DNA of 64,000 nt, from positions 2,279,501 to 2,343,500 of the forward strand of contig JAZARR010000213.1 of NCBI GenBank assembly GCA_037389465.1, given 5' to 3'. The translations under genes and the position numbers were made by a program. Positions within the stretch are counted from its first letter, which is position 1. Every line of letters starts with the position of its first letter. Source of the DNA: Baylisascaris procyonis. Taxonomy: Eukaryota; Nematoda; Chromadorea; Rhabditida; Ascarididae. The notes under the pieces are model-generated. The model was given only the letters and a program-made list of their open reading frames with translations. It ran no database searches and was not told the origin of the DNA. Positions 24,532-39,028 of this stretch are shown here, piece after piece.

Positions 24532-26639
24532 TGTGATATGTCTTCATTATTTATATTGCTCTCGAATAATTTATTTTTCCTCTCTACAAATTTGTTTTAT
24601 TTGTTGGCATTATTGGTGAAATATTGAGTGTTGGAAGGATATCATTTTAGTCGCTGAATACAATTTAGATCGATTAGGCGATGGAATATTAAATCGTTGA
24701 GGATTATTGAATATGTTTTTGAGCATTTAATCGATTCCACGAATAATTTATAATCTAAAGAATTGATTCGAAAATATCCCTTTCAAATATCGGTTGCTTT
24801 AATTATGAAAGCACTAAATCGAGCCTAATTATGCCTTTATAGAAGTCGTATTTGGTCGACATTTTATATTTTTATTTGCATAGAAGATGCAGATGAATAG
24901 ATTATGAATCTTTTGAAATAGTGGGTGAAAGATTTTTGAAAAAAAGGGAGAATTAATAGAATTGAGCTCTTTCCAGATACTTGAGCACAAATGAACTCAT
25001 GCCAAATCGAGTTGAATATTGAATTTTATCTTTGCATCTCGCTCAAAGTTGATGTATATAAGCTGTGATTGATATTCACCTTAGGAAATGGCTATATTAC
25101 TTGCTAATATGTTTTAGCACTTTTCAACACCCCTCTTCTATTAGTACAACAATATTCATTGAGATTATTATAATAAATAAATATCGATATAAAATATAAA
25201 TATAATAAAATATCGATTTTTCTTTTAGTTGTATATGTAAAAATAGGTGACATCATTGTTGCATTAGTAAGTAGTATTGAGTTGCTCAGTTTTTTATTCA
25301 GTCTTAACAATCGTCTTTTACCTCTTAGATTTGAATATGAACTATTGTGATTATAGTGGCGATGCTTTTCTGAAAAAAAAAATCACTTGATCACGACTCA
25401 CCGTAAAATTTATTCGATTTCGTTATATTTTTTTTTTCTCAAACTATAGATTTTTACTTTTGTTATTTTATATTTTGTTATATTATTGAAAAGATTTATT
25501 TACTTCTTAAAATCATCGAACGATCAAAGAGACTAGTAGCCATTTTTTGGGGGCATGAATATTTGCAAAAGTGGGCAATAACGGAAAAGAGTGGGAAAGA
25601 GAGAGAAAAAATTTTTAATATTGGAATAAAGTGACTCGATCTACTAGTCAACATTGTGGCTAGCGATTCTCAACTCAGCTCTTCTTATACAATCCATAAG
25701 AAGCTTAAAGAAACGATTTTCTCTAAATAAAGCGGCGGATCCTTTTTTTTTTTTTGTTCGAAAGGGATCGCCGATTCGTTGAGATTTTATGTCGATGTGA
25801 CGCTTTTCTGTGATTTACACGGATCGTATGTGATTTTATTGACGCTGTATTATTATAAGTTGATGCCGAAACATTTAATGTGCATTGTGTTTTGAAGTAA
25901 TATTATTGCTTTATTTTTCTTCCCCTTTACCTTTAGTCATTAACTGCTTAAGGTGAATTTTTTACTTTTTTTTTTTAAATTCTCTGCCGAGGTTATGACT
26001 CTAAATTTATTCACCAAGAAAAAAATTTTTTTCGTTGGAATTTTTGTTTAATTTGCATATAAGCGTTGTTATTTATTTGCATGTGAGTTGAGAATTTTTT
26101 GTGATACCTTCATTATTGGACTATGCTCTTAATGGCTTTTGCTCTAGCTTTGGTATTCGATTGAACGATGAGAGTCACTATTCCAGGAAATTCAGGATAT
26201 TAGGCTATTTTCCTCGAAAAATTGCCTAAAATGCGTTTTATATGATTTGATGATTAGAGAGTTCTGCAAAAAATTCATTCACAAATGTTTGTATAATAAA
26301 ATTAAGTTCTCGTTTGTTTGTTGTATAATACCTGTCTATATATATATAGAGTTGCGCTCACTTAATTTGCTGATATCGAATAAAAAAAGCATATCTCTCG
26401 AATATAGAGTAATAAATAAAATAGATACGAATTGTGATTTCAGAACATTCATGGTAACGATCATAGTGAAGGGGATTTCCATAGTCTAATCAAATAAGCG
26501 TCTCAATTTCTTCGATATGGGATGATCGATTAATGTCTCAATATTTCGAATTAGGGCCAGGGAAGAGATAAATTTCCCGTTGGGAAATTTCAAAAAGATT
26601 TCGATTGGAAAGAAATAAACTAATTATAAGAAGTCTTGA

Positions 26640-27760
26640 TTAAAGAGTGCTCGAAATTGCGTTCTCTGACTTCGATTTCTCCTTTAAGATTAAAACTCCT
26701 TTATTATTTTAAGCAGAAATTTCAGTCGAATCAAGCCAAGGCAAGGGGCTTAAAGTGTTTCAATACTGAACTTATGCCTGAGGAAGGTGGGTCTTCTGAG
26801 CAGGTACCAAGGATGATGCATATGACAAATTAAAGCAGCCGAGAATGGTCTGCTGTCTAGACGAAAGGAATGATTGGTGGTGGATGTTGAAGTCCGTTGG
26901 ACATCCTCACCTATTGAATTTCTGGATCACTAAATTTTATTTTCTGGATCGCCTAATTTCCTGCATCCTATAGAATATTTAATTGAACTTCAAGTGATAC
27001 ACGGCAAAGGAAAGTTGCTGTAAGAAACGCTATCACATTGGCCAAATAAACAATGATATGGAATCGGCATGCGTGTAGGATGGAGGATATGCACGTTTGG
27101 GAATATTCAGCATAAAAAGCACTAGCTTATTTACGAATATATATTATGGAACTGGAGCTGTTATGGCTGGAAACAAAGTAGAGTTGAACTAGAGTTGAGA
27201 GGCCTATGTTGGTTGATCGAGACGTGTGGCTACTCACAAGTAGGAAATAACTGAACTACACAGTAGAGTGGCCGGACAGATGCGACCGTTAACTGAAAGG
27301 GCAAAATCGAATAGTAGAGCAAGAAGGCAGGGGTAGACAATATCCATGAAGGTAGGAAACGGGAACAAATGCTCTACTCGTGAGCCACAAACACGTTTAA
27401 TGTTATGACCACAAGGCGCATTTTGGCCATATCCATGATGGCACATATCCTCTAAAAATGGTCACAAGTCGCCCGACGACGATCTCATAACCGGCGAGTA
27501 CGATCCACGAAATTCCTCAACCGCTGAAGAATGTTCGCACCCATAACGGATGCGGTAAGAGAACACAAGGGCTAACAATCCGAATAGGTTATTGCAAAAC
27601 TTGTTTCGGCTAAAAACCGTTCAAAATGTGAAAGAGGCCGAAAGAGATATGAAAGAGTACCACGACCTCCCATGATAAACCCACAACTCAGCTTAAGCGA
27701 AGGGGACGGCAGACGGAGAATGGGCTCCTCAAAAGAATGGTCGCCATTCATGATCTAATA
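26640..27760. other. GC-richer island, probably old repeat
   Basis: About 1.1 kb with clearly higher GC than its flanks, most marked at 27180-27760. All six frames are broken by stops every 20-70 codons, and no known protein was recognised. This is the pattern of a decayed mobile element, but no terminal repeats were found. Confidence 0.3.
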
Positions 27761-30178
27761 GTATTATTGAGGAACGCCTTATATACATATATGTTCAGCA
27801 ATTGAAGAAGATTGAGGTGCGGGCATTATTGGAATTTATGAAACAAAAAAGGGGAAGGAACTATCAACGAAATGGAATAGAGGTAAATAAGTACTCCTTG
27901 GGAGGGCTACAGACAACACAGTAAGAATTGAATATGTTGGATTTATTATAAAACCAATGATGATATCACTCATAAATATGTGAATACTCATGAAAAGTTG
28001 CGAATTTCTTCAGCGGGAATGAATTAAAGATTGAAAACATAAGTCGTCTCAATTATGGAAACTTATATTGATGAGAAAAATTGAAAAATTTGGAATTAGG
28101 ACTAAATTAAAATTTTTGTAGTTGTGAATTCGTGATGAGTGAAAACGGTGATGATTCACTAAGAGCCGTTCACTATTGCTCCACTATTCGAGAGATCAAA
28201 TTGTTTTAACAGCTGTTGATGGTTTCATCAGTCAGCAATAGTATTTATTCAGTTCTTATTCGAATTTGTGCTGCATTACTATGCAAAACATTGTCGAATG
28301 TTTCGTCACATTCGATGTTGCCAGATTTCACCATGGCTATATCTTCGTTTATTTGATTTGCACTTGCAGATTTACATTTATGAGGGGTATGATGATGGCG
28401 TCCTACATTTATGTTATGTATCGCTGTGTCTAACTCCACTCTTATCTCGAGATTCATCGATGTTGAAGTCTTGAAATTTGATATGTGTCACAATCGACAT
28501 GGTACGATGATATTTTCCATCAAGTTATAGTTTGAGGAGTTATATTATTAAAAATGCTAGAAATTTGCATATAGAATAGTATTTCATAAATAATCAAAGA
28601 TATAAATACATCTAAAGAAATATAATTTAATGGAAGGTGCGCAAAGTAGCTATCGTTATCTTTGAAATGCGTAGATGTAACACTTAGAAATATCCTGCAT
28701 TAGAAAATATTGGCAATATCGTAAAGGTTGCAAAGAAAGAAAGAAAAGTATTTCAAATTTTAATGATTTCTTTGCTCATTTTTTAGTCATTTTTCTTTCT
28801 CTCAGTTTTTTTAAAAAAGAAGGAAAACCATCGGAATGGTTTTATTTCAGCCTAATTCTTTAAAATTTCTTCTCCTTTACTTTGAAATTTCACATATCCA
28901 GATTACCCTCTATTCAAGGCAGATCTCCCTCTTGTATCGACGTTGAAAGTCTATTTATACTACTTGTGCTTATTTATCTTTTTTCACTTCTGATTTGTTT
29001 TGGTTTACCCATTACGGGAATGTGCACCAATATTTGGATATTGTCGTAGTATGCATCGGATTTGAAATTTTGCAAAGACGCATAAAGGTAATACGATAAT
29101 CTACATATTTAGACTGATGTTCAACTACGGTATGAGTTGAAATGATTGGTATCGTTACCAGAATCCGAAGCCATGAGCATGACCTTCCTCTTCTTAGACC
29201 TGTTTAAGGAATCGTTACCTTGTCAAAATCCTCCTTCAATCATTTTTTAAGTGTTTAATTTTCTGCATCAACGAATCAGAAGCACCCTCGCAAAGAGTAC
29301 AGAGAAATTGCACGCTTTTTTTTTCTTTTTGAGCTTCTGATTTCACAAAAATTAAAGTCAATTAAAGGTAGCGGGAGAAATCGTTTGCTGAGAAGAACAA
29401 GTTTTATTCTTTCATTGAAAAAAAGATGAATTTGTTTCTCTCTCATCAACCAATCGACAATGATTAATGAAATGAAATTTATTCTTTAACGCAATAAAGA
29501 TACCTAAAATACTCTTTGAAAAAGTTATAATTTTCTTTTTTTCCGTTATAATTATTGATGATTACCGTTTTTATGAGAGATAGATAATATTTTAGCAATT
29601 GATTTAACGGCCGTCTTAGCGAAATTTCATCTCTTTGTATAGATAAAACTCTTTTTACTCATATTGTAAGTGAATGATGAGAATATTAGTAAAAAAAAAA
29701 ATTTTTTTTTTTTTTTGAATTCATTCTATCGTTAGAGATGATTGATATAAAGGAATAAAGATTTTTATATTGCTACTTTATGTGGTGCATTGATTTATTA
29801 TTTTATACCTTCAGATTTCTTTAAATTGATAATTGATTATCAGTGAAATGTTTGCGTTTGTTTATGGTAACTTAGATTTCATTATACGAAATTTGTTCTA
29901 ATTTTGGAGGGATTTTTTTTTTTTATATAATGAAACCTATTTATAGACTAAATTTTATGAGGCTTTAGCTTGAAATATCAAATCAGTGCGGAGACTCTAT
30001 CTAGCAAGTATAATTTGAAGGATAAGGAAGATGGGAAAGAATCGTTGAAAGCAATTAATTACCTATTTCATTTATGACACCTACTTGTCTAAGCAGGAAA
30101 TAATAAGTGAATTTGCAGACAAGTAATATTTTCTAGCTTAATTTTCTAAGATTTAATTAGTTCACGTTACAAAAATAA

Positions 30179-30346
30179 ATATTTTTGAATATTTTTTCCA
30201 TTGAATTTTTTAAAAATTGTGCCGCATTGTTAGCGCTTCAGAAAGTGACAGCCGGTCGAAAGCAAAACTTGCGCATTTTTGCAGAAATGCTGGCACTGGT
30301 GAATTTTGAAATGACCAAAACTACGATAGAAGGCGACTCTTATTGA
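30179..30346 (+). other. Short coding-like open frame in GC-richer patch
   Basis: A 55-codon frame with no early ATG whose last 40 codons lie in DNA far richer in GC than the surroundings (30219-30346). The peptide is alpha-helix-like and well mixed (for example LALQKVTAGRKQNLRIFAEM), ending GDSY then TGA. A GCATTTTTGCAG acceptor-like site lies inside it. It could be a terminal exon or the fossil of a mobile element; not identified. Confidence 0.3.
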
Positions 30347-33163
30347 TAGACGCTTATAAAACTCGTCTATTTGTTGACACGAAACTGATTCTCAAAACAT
30401 CTTTTAACTGAAAATCTAGCTGTCAACTATAAACATATAGGATATATAATAAATATTTTATGGCTATGGTAGTTTACTGCGTTTAAGAGCCTTTAAGCAG
30501 CTGAAATTTTTCAAAGAATATTTCCTTTTCAACTTTTGCATTTTTATTTTCAAATTTTCATCAAAAAAAATTTTATTCTTAAGCAAAAATGGATTTTAAA
30601 ATATTTCAGAAGTTTTTTGCGTAATAGGATATAACAATTTTCTAGTTGCTCAATGCGATATGACAATGGTTGGTTGCAAATAATTCGTTGATTAGTTTTG
30701 CATAAATAAATATTACGCGACATTTTTTTAATTAATCGCTATTTGCGCAATCGTCATCATTCGTATTAACATAGACGATCCTTCTAAACAAGTTTCTCTT
30801 CGTATTGCTAGAACTTGTTATAAGGTGGCAATTCAACAGAGAGTGAGGGCAATATACGTTTTTACGAGAATAGAAATAAGCACTATTTTATTCTTTTCAA
30901 TTAATTTTATCGCAGTTTTCCACTAGATGCCTACTATGCAATTATTCAAAGCTCAAGAAGAAAACAAACTTAAGAAAAAAATAACGCATCGATCTCAATA
31001 TGCTCTCAATAATCGAATTTGTAAAAAAATTCAACGATGCAGTTCATGGAACGCATTTTTTAAAATTCCGGTTATACAGCTAGTGCTTCCGTCTTTTTTT
31101 ATTTTATTTTATTTTTTATTTTTTGTTTTTTGAGCTATCCACTCGTTGCGCACTACTCAACTTTCTTCATCCACATTTTTCACTGATATTCACTTCTTCT
31201 TGGAGTACTATTTTGAGAAAAAGTTCTTTCATACTTATCGATTGAGATAACACTTTCTACGCTACGATTTATTACGTCGTTGGATTAGGAATTACCGCAT
31301 CAACGTTTTTAAATATAGAATTCTTTTTCTTGTTTCCCATCTAAATATTTTCAACAACTTAACGATTGATCAAATATTTCTTGAATTGATGAGAAAAAGT
31401 GTTCAAAATTTGTTGTGGGAAACTTTTTAGAGATATTTTATTATATTGTTGGAATTTTTAGTGGTTGAATTATTTAATGAAGTATAATTTCATTTTCAAA
31501 TTAAATATTTTTGAAATCTTTCTTATTTTATTAGTTTGCTCATTCATACAATCATATTCCAATCTGTTCCCTTTGCTAGTAAAAAGTAATAAAGCGATTG
31601 TCTTATTTGTGATGTATTAAAAAATGAAATGAAACAATAATTAAAAGTTTATTGAACGCTCTTGATTATAATAATAGACTTTCAATTTGAACGCGATTGT
31701 GGATGACGTTTAGCTAATTCGAATCGTCTATAAAGGTGTGCGCAATTTACGTATCGTTGTCACCATGGTGATCACTATTTTATCGCTTTATTTGTGCATT
31801 TCACTGTTTATGCACTTAGCATTGAGGCAACGCAATTTTTCTTCTATTCTTAACAAAATGCTTTACTTTACTATAAATAAAAAAATTCCACTTATTGTTT
31901 TAGGATATATATGTTGCGTATTAGAGTTTTTTTTTCATCGGCGAATCTCTAATTTTCTCCAATTTTTAATCTCTAATTTCCCACATTTGATAATCCAATT
32001 AGTTTTTTTTTTTTTTTTTACTATATCCGGATTAATTTCAGCCGAATTTCCCGATTTAAACCTACAAATTTTCTTTTCCCATTTTTTTCCCGCATATGTG
32101 ATAATTGATTCGTATAGGTGATTTGGCACATATCTTTTCCAGCAGTTGTTTTGCAGTCGGTTTTATTCGTTTGAAGTTTATCATTCATTACACACAACGA
32201 AAAAAGATTTATTCGATGCGTCGATAATTCTTTAATGCCGTTTGCTGCATTCATCCTTATCTCTTTGAGTTTATTTATTCTATTACCTATACAATATTTG
32301 AAGTGTCATCGAATTGCCATTTTTTTTTATAAAATAAAATTTTGCATTATTAATCAATTTCGAATATTCTAAATATTCATTTCGAGTATCGATTTATTTA
32401 TTGCAAATATTTTCATTTGGCTAATATCGATGTTGTTTTACGATTTTTGTTGAATCATTCAGTTCAGAATTTATGCCATTACTGAGCAACTATATGGTTT
32501 TATTTATTTTATGAAGAAATTTGTGGCCGACTATTTTTTCCGCGTTAGCATTCGCAAAATTATGAGCTTTCATCGAAATATTCATATGTTTATGCATAGT
32601 TTTTTTCGAGTAGTAGTTTCATTTCGAAAATTATTGACGCAAGAAAAAATCTACGTTATAGGATGTTCTAAAATTGTTGATTCTTAGTTTTTATAATCTT
32701 TTAATGAAATCATATTTGTTGCTTAAAGGTCTCAAAAATTTGCATTTTTCTTGCATGGATATGTATTTTGTAATAGTTGAACTAATAAAACAAATTATTT
32801 GATGGACTAATACTAAAGATTATTTCTGCTTTTGGCATTTCGAAGAGTTTATTGATTTGATAAGCTGATCTTCAAGGACATAGTTTATGCAAGATATTAC
32901 GTATAATTTACCATTTGTTTATGCGATAAGGTGTGCGTAGAGCTCAATGAAAAGCGTAATTCGTTCATCAAAGATTTCACGAGATGCGTTTCAACATTCA
33001 ATCTTCATCGCTAAGTTGTGACATTCATCGATCACCGAAAGCGTCTATGAAGTGAATCGTTCCTGCGAGCAAGTGCTGCGCTTTATTTTAACTATAATCT
33101 CAAGGAGATTATAAACATATCTGCGAGTTGAAACGATTATACTACTGATAGAATTATTTAGTC

Positions 33164-33262
33164 AGCCAAATTTATCAGCTATCAATAAAGTGATAACTGA
33201 TAAATTTGGCTACTTTAAATTATTCCAAAAAAAAAATCTCAGCAGTATTATGCACTGCTGAG
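33164..33262. other. Two consecutive hairpins
   Basis: Hairpin 1 (33164-33211): arms AGCCAAATTTATCAG and CTGATAAATTTGGCT are exact complements, extended by TATCA/TGATA past a one-base bulge, loop ATAAAG. Hairpin 2 (33238-33262): CTCAGCAGT and ACTGCTGAG with a 7-base loop. No promoter-like or tRNA-like context was recognised. Confidence 0.75.
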
Positions 33263-36200
33263 AAATTTAAGCGCATATAATACGAAGGCTATCACCCTTT
33301 GTTGATAAAAAGGTCTTACAGATGAAATTTTGAAATGGATATTTTTGCGATTATTTCTATTTATTTATAGCACTGAGAATATCTCCTAACCGGAAATAAT
33401 TCAAAAATAATTTCCAAAAAAAGTTGGAATAAATAAACAATATTTTAGAAAGGAGTTCGACTATTTAGGTTTTCAATGATTGACAAGTGAATGCATTTGC
33501 ACGATAATGAGCATCTAACCGGTTCCTTCATGAATACAAAATTTTTTTTCTGCATCATTTCTTCTGAGAATGTTATCATCAGCCAATCGTTAAATGATAC
33601 ATATGTATGCCGTTTCACTAGCCATTAAATTCATTGCAAATCGACGCAATTCTCCGTATAAGAAAAGTTGCTTTTTTTTTATTGTTTAATGCCTCTCGTG
33701 TTTTCCTTATTAGCTTCGAAATTTCTCCCTGTTTTTTTTTTGTTTAAAAAATTCATTCATTTTGGTAGCTATTTCTTTTCTATATAAGTTTTTACTTCAT
33801 AATATTTGCTCATAACTCATATTCCTGTTGGGCGAATATTGAACATCGTCGTCTCTCTAATCGTTGATGTAATGCGCATATTTAGATGATTGAATCTCTA
33901 AAGGCTATTTTTTTTTTGTTTCGGTTTGACTTATATTATTGAAATGAATTTATTTACTTTACGGTTAATCATAACTTGCGTAAGTATCACATCAATTCCA
34001 TTCCTATGCATTTCTATAGATTTTCTCTTCCGACAATTTTGAAATCGAAAAACCGAAATGTGCGCAATATGTGCAAATTTTTTAATGCTTTGAAATGCTT
34101 ATAAGTCCATGTAGCATTAATGAATCAATTGGTGAGATGCTATAGAAGATTATCATTGGTTTTCGTGATATGCAACAAATTTCATATCCCCGCTTCAATG
34201 ATTTCTAAGTTGAAACTATCGGCCAAAGAAGCATTCACATATACATACATAGGTACATACACACACATATTTATGTTATGCAAATGTGATCTTACATAAC
34301 TGCCTTATAAAGTTTACTACATTCAACTTGGTGAAGAAATTAAAAAATCTAAGAGGCAAAAAAAGAGAACCCCTTCTAGTGCTCAAATTTCACTTATTTT
34401 TTAAATATCATATTTGCTAGTTAATTTTCTAATCTGAGTTTTTTTCCTTTGCAATTCATTTATCATTATTTATGAGCATGTTATATTTCCATTCCTGAGA
34501 TCGATGTGCTTTAGTATCCACTCTCTAAGATCCTTTAGATTTGTTTTTTTTAACATCTGAAAAGTATTTAATTTCCGCTAAGCATACCAAGTTAGCGCAT
34601 TTCTTACAAAATCAAACATATATGGATATTTGCATAACTCATATCGGCTAACATATTCTATGGGAACGAATTTATGGGGTGTGATCGATGGACACCGCCG
34701 ATTCGAGAATGTTGACGAAGCGTTTCGATATTCGACACTCTTTATGCTCATTAACTATGCGCAAATATTCACTCTTTGTTGCATTCTCTATTCTTTTTAG
34801 GCAATTTGAAATCGTCTATTAGCTTCTTTTCTTACATAACTAAATAACACCTCAGTCTATTGAATATTTTACGAGTGTAAAGCATCTATATCAATTCACT
34901 TCCTCCCTCTTATGAATTTTCGTTAAAAATTACTCTTTCTTTCGATATATTGATATTCAACAATTAATTTTTCTTTTTGTTTATTATTATCTTTGAAACA
35001 ATTTTTTCTTTCAAAATATTGAAATCTTTCAATAAATATTTCCTTCTTTGACAATTATGATTTTCATTTTGTACACTTTGCAAAATTTAATTCATTTATT
35101 GCATTTAATTCATTATGAATGAATAAAATAGCGATTTGTGCAGATTGCTAATAATTCCTAATGAATCGGGTATTGAAAATGCAAATAAAATGGCGTTCTC
35201 GTTATAAGTAGGTAGGTGTTAGCTGATTGTTATCAGTCAAAATAACGCATGAATTGATATCAGATGATATCAGTTCTCAACAATTCATTAGAAAGGTGAC
35301 ATGAGGAGGCTATTCTATTAGTAAAAGACAAGTATATATTTCATTCGATGATAACCTTATAAATTTGATTAAGTTAGTTGCTTCTACATCAATGGATTTG
35401 TTTGCCTATTGGTCGCTTTTCTTGGTTAATGGAGATATAAAAGCCGTAATAGATGAGCAAAAAAAAAAGAAAAAAAAACGAGTTTCAACTAAGAAAGTCT
35501 ACGCTTCTAGCAATGCGACACTTGATGGGAGCAAATCATCGAGTATATCTAAATTCGATCACCGTATCAATAGCCGTTTATAGATAGCTGTTAGTTTGGA
35601 CTCGTTTTGTAATCTAACATACGAATTATACGCAAAAAAAAAAAGATTGACACAAGTGTTAAGAGTTGCATACGAATCACCCATCATCTGCACTCGTTGC
35701 ATTACTCAACTGTATATATTATAAAATCGGTTATCGTAAAGAATGCTTTTGCATTTATTCGATTTTGAGCAGCTATGACCAATTTAAATAGTTATTCTTT
35801 TTTCAAAATGCTTATGTAAAAAATGTTGAATGTTAATCGTATTTGTTTAGAAAATATTCCACTTATAATCACAAATTTTAACAACCCACAAATTAAAATC
35901 AAACTTTATTCCTAGGCCACTAATATATTGCTTTGAGCTATCTACCAATGTTAAATTGTATCTACCTTTACTGTCTCGATAATGCTTTGAATTGCCTCTT
36001 TATTCCGTTGTTTCAACTTGTTTACTGGAGTTGATTTCCCGAATAATGCTTTATTCGATGAAGCAACCTTCTTTTATAGAACCAGGTTGAAAATTTTTTG
36101 TTTTTTTTTTGTTACATCCTTCATCTTCAATGTAAACCTTTCACGGTATCTTACAATACCAAGACCTGTGATGTATGTCGATGAGTGTGTGCTATTTAAA

Positions 36201-37249
36201 CGGCATATGTTGAGGTGAATCGTGAATGTGAAGCGTTGTGTATTGCATAGGTGATTTTTGCATATTTTGAGAGAAAAAAGAAATGAAAAACAGGAGTGTC
36301 GTAACTTAAAATAGGGTTCCGTTTGCCATCATACATTATCAAGGTCATTCATCAAACATGAGAAGTGTTTGAAGAAGGAAAAGTGTGTCCGATAAGAAAA
36401 AAACCACTTTGCTATTCATAAAGTTGCAGCGTGCAACTTCCCTTGGCAAATAGTGATTATAATGAGGGAGGAAATTCAAATGAACCGAAGAATGCGTATT
36501 GGGTTCACTCAAAATTTCTATGAATGAAGATCATAACGATTATTCTTATCGCTTATTTTAATCGTTGAGGTGGATTGTCGTAGAGTTCATCACAATGAAC
36601 GGAATCCATGATATTATCTCGCAAATACCCTAATTCCTTGTCTTTAGCAATATTCTCCTCTACTTAATTGTAAATTCCATAAATATAATCCACCGAAGTT
36701 AGAGTCGTAATTGCTGTTTTTTATTCGGAAAATTTTAATTTACTATTGCTAAAAAAATTTGCATAAATTGTACTCCAACAGGATTTTTATTTCGCAGCGC
36801 TGAATTGTACGGGGAAAGAAATTTTGTAGAATGATTTATTTATAGGGGCCATTTGATATTAATTAAACTATGATCGCATTATTTTGCATATTTCATTATT
36901 TGTTAACTACTTATGCAAATGGGTGGTCTGGTAGACCAAATGTAAAATCGCACAACTTGTTTGGTATATTTTCTTTGAAAATTTTGTAAAGAATTCTGTT
37001 TTATTTAATCTCATCTTCTTTCATTCTTTATCTGCTCATTTCTGACATATTTATCTTCTACAAAGTAAAACATTTTTATTCAACGCATGATCACCTTGAA
37101 ATTGGTCATTCTCAAATTCCTGCGTTTTCTGGATTTTATGGTATATATGCAAACATTCCTGAGAAGCTTCTTCTTTCGTATCTACTGCAGGTGACACTTT
37201 GTAACCATATAGGTAGTGTATATAATGATAGTGCCTCTTTAAATTGAAG

Positions 37250-37257
<8 letters not shown>

Positions 37258-37307
<50 letters not shown>
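37258..37307. repeat. (AT)n microsatellite
   Basis: AT run of about 50 bp, preceded by CAACAACAA. Confidence 0.9.
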
Positions 37308-37309
<2 letters not shown>

Positions 37310-38149
37310 AAATTCAGCTTGTTCGCTTAAATTGCAAAGTATATGAATGATGTTTCTATGCGGTTCATTAATTCCTATTTAAAACGGCCTGTTTAATGGG
37401 GTCGGTGAAGTTGCAATAAATTAGCTCTTTGTCGTTGAGGTGCGTGCGTCGAACTAAGGGCTTAAAGGAGCTGATCAAGGGATCGATTGAGGATGGTTCT
37501 TAGTTGTTCGCAGTTGCGAGGAGGAAAGCGAGTTCTGGCTCCATTTTAGCTTAGCTACCTCATCTATGTGGTTCGAGTCTCTATGATTTCACATTTAAAC
37601 CGTTATATTCACAAAAAATTTTTTTCATGGGTTCCAGAATATTTGTTGTTCTCAAGAAATTACTGATCTTTTGCTCTCTCCTTTCGCATTAATGATCATT
37701 GGCATTTCGTTTTTTTTTGTACATTGAAACTGACAAAAAATCAAAATATACTTAGTTTTTATACATTTGAGGAATTCGGAGAAAAAATTGAAACATTCAA
37801 GACATTCTTACTTGATTTCGCTTAAAGAATTTTGCTTTGAATGGCGTTCAGAAATTTCACACATATTTCTTCTTCTTTTTTAAAAAAAAAAGGCCTTTTG
37901 ACAATTACACTGACAATTTTTTCCTTAAATTTTTTGAAGTCGAAATTAATGTGCGAAAAGAAATGAAATTGAAAGAAACTGAAATTAAAGTGTTTTATGA
38001 AATCAGTAATATACAATTAGTTGGTTTTATTTTCATTTCTTCTAGTGGAAGTTTGCTTTACTCTCACAAAACATATGTTACTAGTAATTTTCATATCTGA
38101 GTGCGCTTCATTCAGACTATTTCTGAAATCCCGAATCGGGCTGAAATCT

Positions 38150-38610
38150 TTTTTTTTTTGTCTCCCATTGGTTTTAGAACTGTCCACGGGAATCCTGGAA
38201 AAAGGTCTAGCTGGGATGAAAAAAATTGGCAAATGCCAACTTCATTTTTATAACTTTTTTCCTTTTGATCGTACAGTTTTGTCATCAACTACAAGTTTTC
38301 ACCTCTTTCCAAGCCTATCAGGAATATATAACTTGGGTTCCGCTGCAATCCAAGATTTTCAGGACACTAAGAAAATTTTTTTTATTTTCGGCCGTAACTT
38401 TTTTCTGGATAATTGGAAAGACGCGCACGTGGTGCCATTTGACGCCTACGCGATTTTCTTTCCAACGATTTATAACATGCCTTGGCTATCTCCACTGGAA
38501 ATATTGGAAAACGCATGTGCCGGCGAGAAAGCAGACAAAAATGCGAGAGTCAGAGAGACGACATTACGCGCATTTATAACTCCGCCAATTTTTGGTGGAT
38601 TTAGATGAAA
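38150..38610 (+). other. Repeat-like segment with a long open frame
   Basis: Part of a 195-codon plus-strand open frame (38021-38608), with moderately raised GC toward its 3' end. The segment around 38390-38480 shares phrasing with the tandem repeat at 39029-39968 (TTCGG followed by AACTTTTTTCT), so the open frame is more likely chance within a repeat than a gene. No protein family was recognised. Confidence 0.25.
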
Positions 38611-38760
38611 ATTTTTTTTTTTTTCATTCGATTCAGTATATATACATTTTCTGGATCAGTTGCAAGAATTCGTGAGAAAAAAAAACTAAAATTAAATTTA
38701 TAGTGTGATTTAATGGAGAAGGAGTTTTTTTCCATGGGAACAACTGCAATCAGATCAAAG

Positions 38761-38820
38761 CAGGGGGTCATCGGGGGCAGCAGCCCTCTGCGGTAGGGTT
38801 CAGGGGGCGGAGCCCCCATG
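38761..38820 (+). repeat. GC-rich palindromic mini-repeat
   Basis: A 60-bp island of G and C runs in AT-rich DNA. It contains the perfect hairpin GGGGGC-GGA-GCCCCC at 38803-38817 and a preceding GGGGGCAGCAGCCC. Its composition contrasts sharply with the flanks and suggests a mobile GC cluster; this is inferred. Confidence 0.6.
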
Positions 38821-39028
38821 ACCTTTATATTAGTACTGGAATAAAAAAAAAATATATAGTTAATAGACTCGTATCTTCACTTCTTCCTGTGATCAACATA
38901 TGTTTTTTGTTTCTTCTTTCTGCGTTCTTTTATTTTCATTTGTTTACACATTATTCTTCAACAGTGTTTATTTTTTATATTCATTTTTCACGGTTTATTC
39001 AGTTTAAAAATTAAATTTTGTGAATTTT

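Noticed and set aside
31738..32121. 127-codon hydrophobic open frame
   Set aside because: Very rich in Phe, Leu and Ile because the DNA is T-rich; an overlapping minus-strand frame is equally open. No conserved motif.
37555..37580. tRNA B-box-like GGTTCGAGTCTC
   Set aside because: The upstream sequence has no A box at tRNA spacing and does not fold as a tRNA.
38021..38608. 195-codon plus-strand open frame, the longest outside recognised exons
   Set aside because: It lies in repeat-like, T-rich DNA, has low-complexity hydrophobic stretches and shares phrases with the neighbouring tandem repeat. No splice frame or family supports it.
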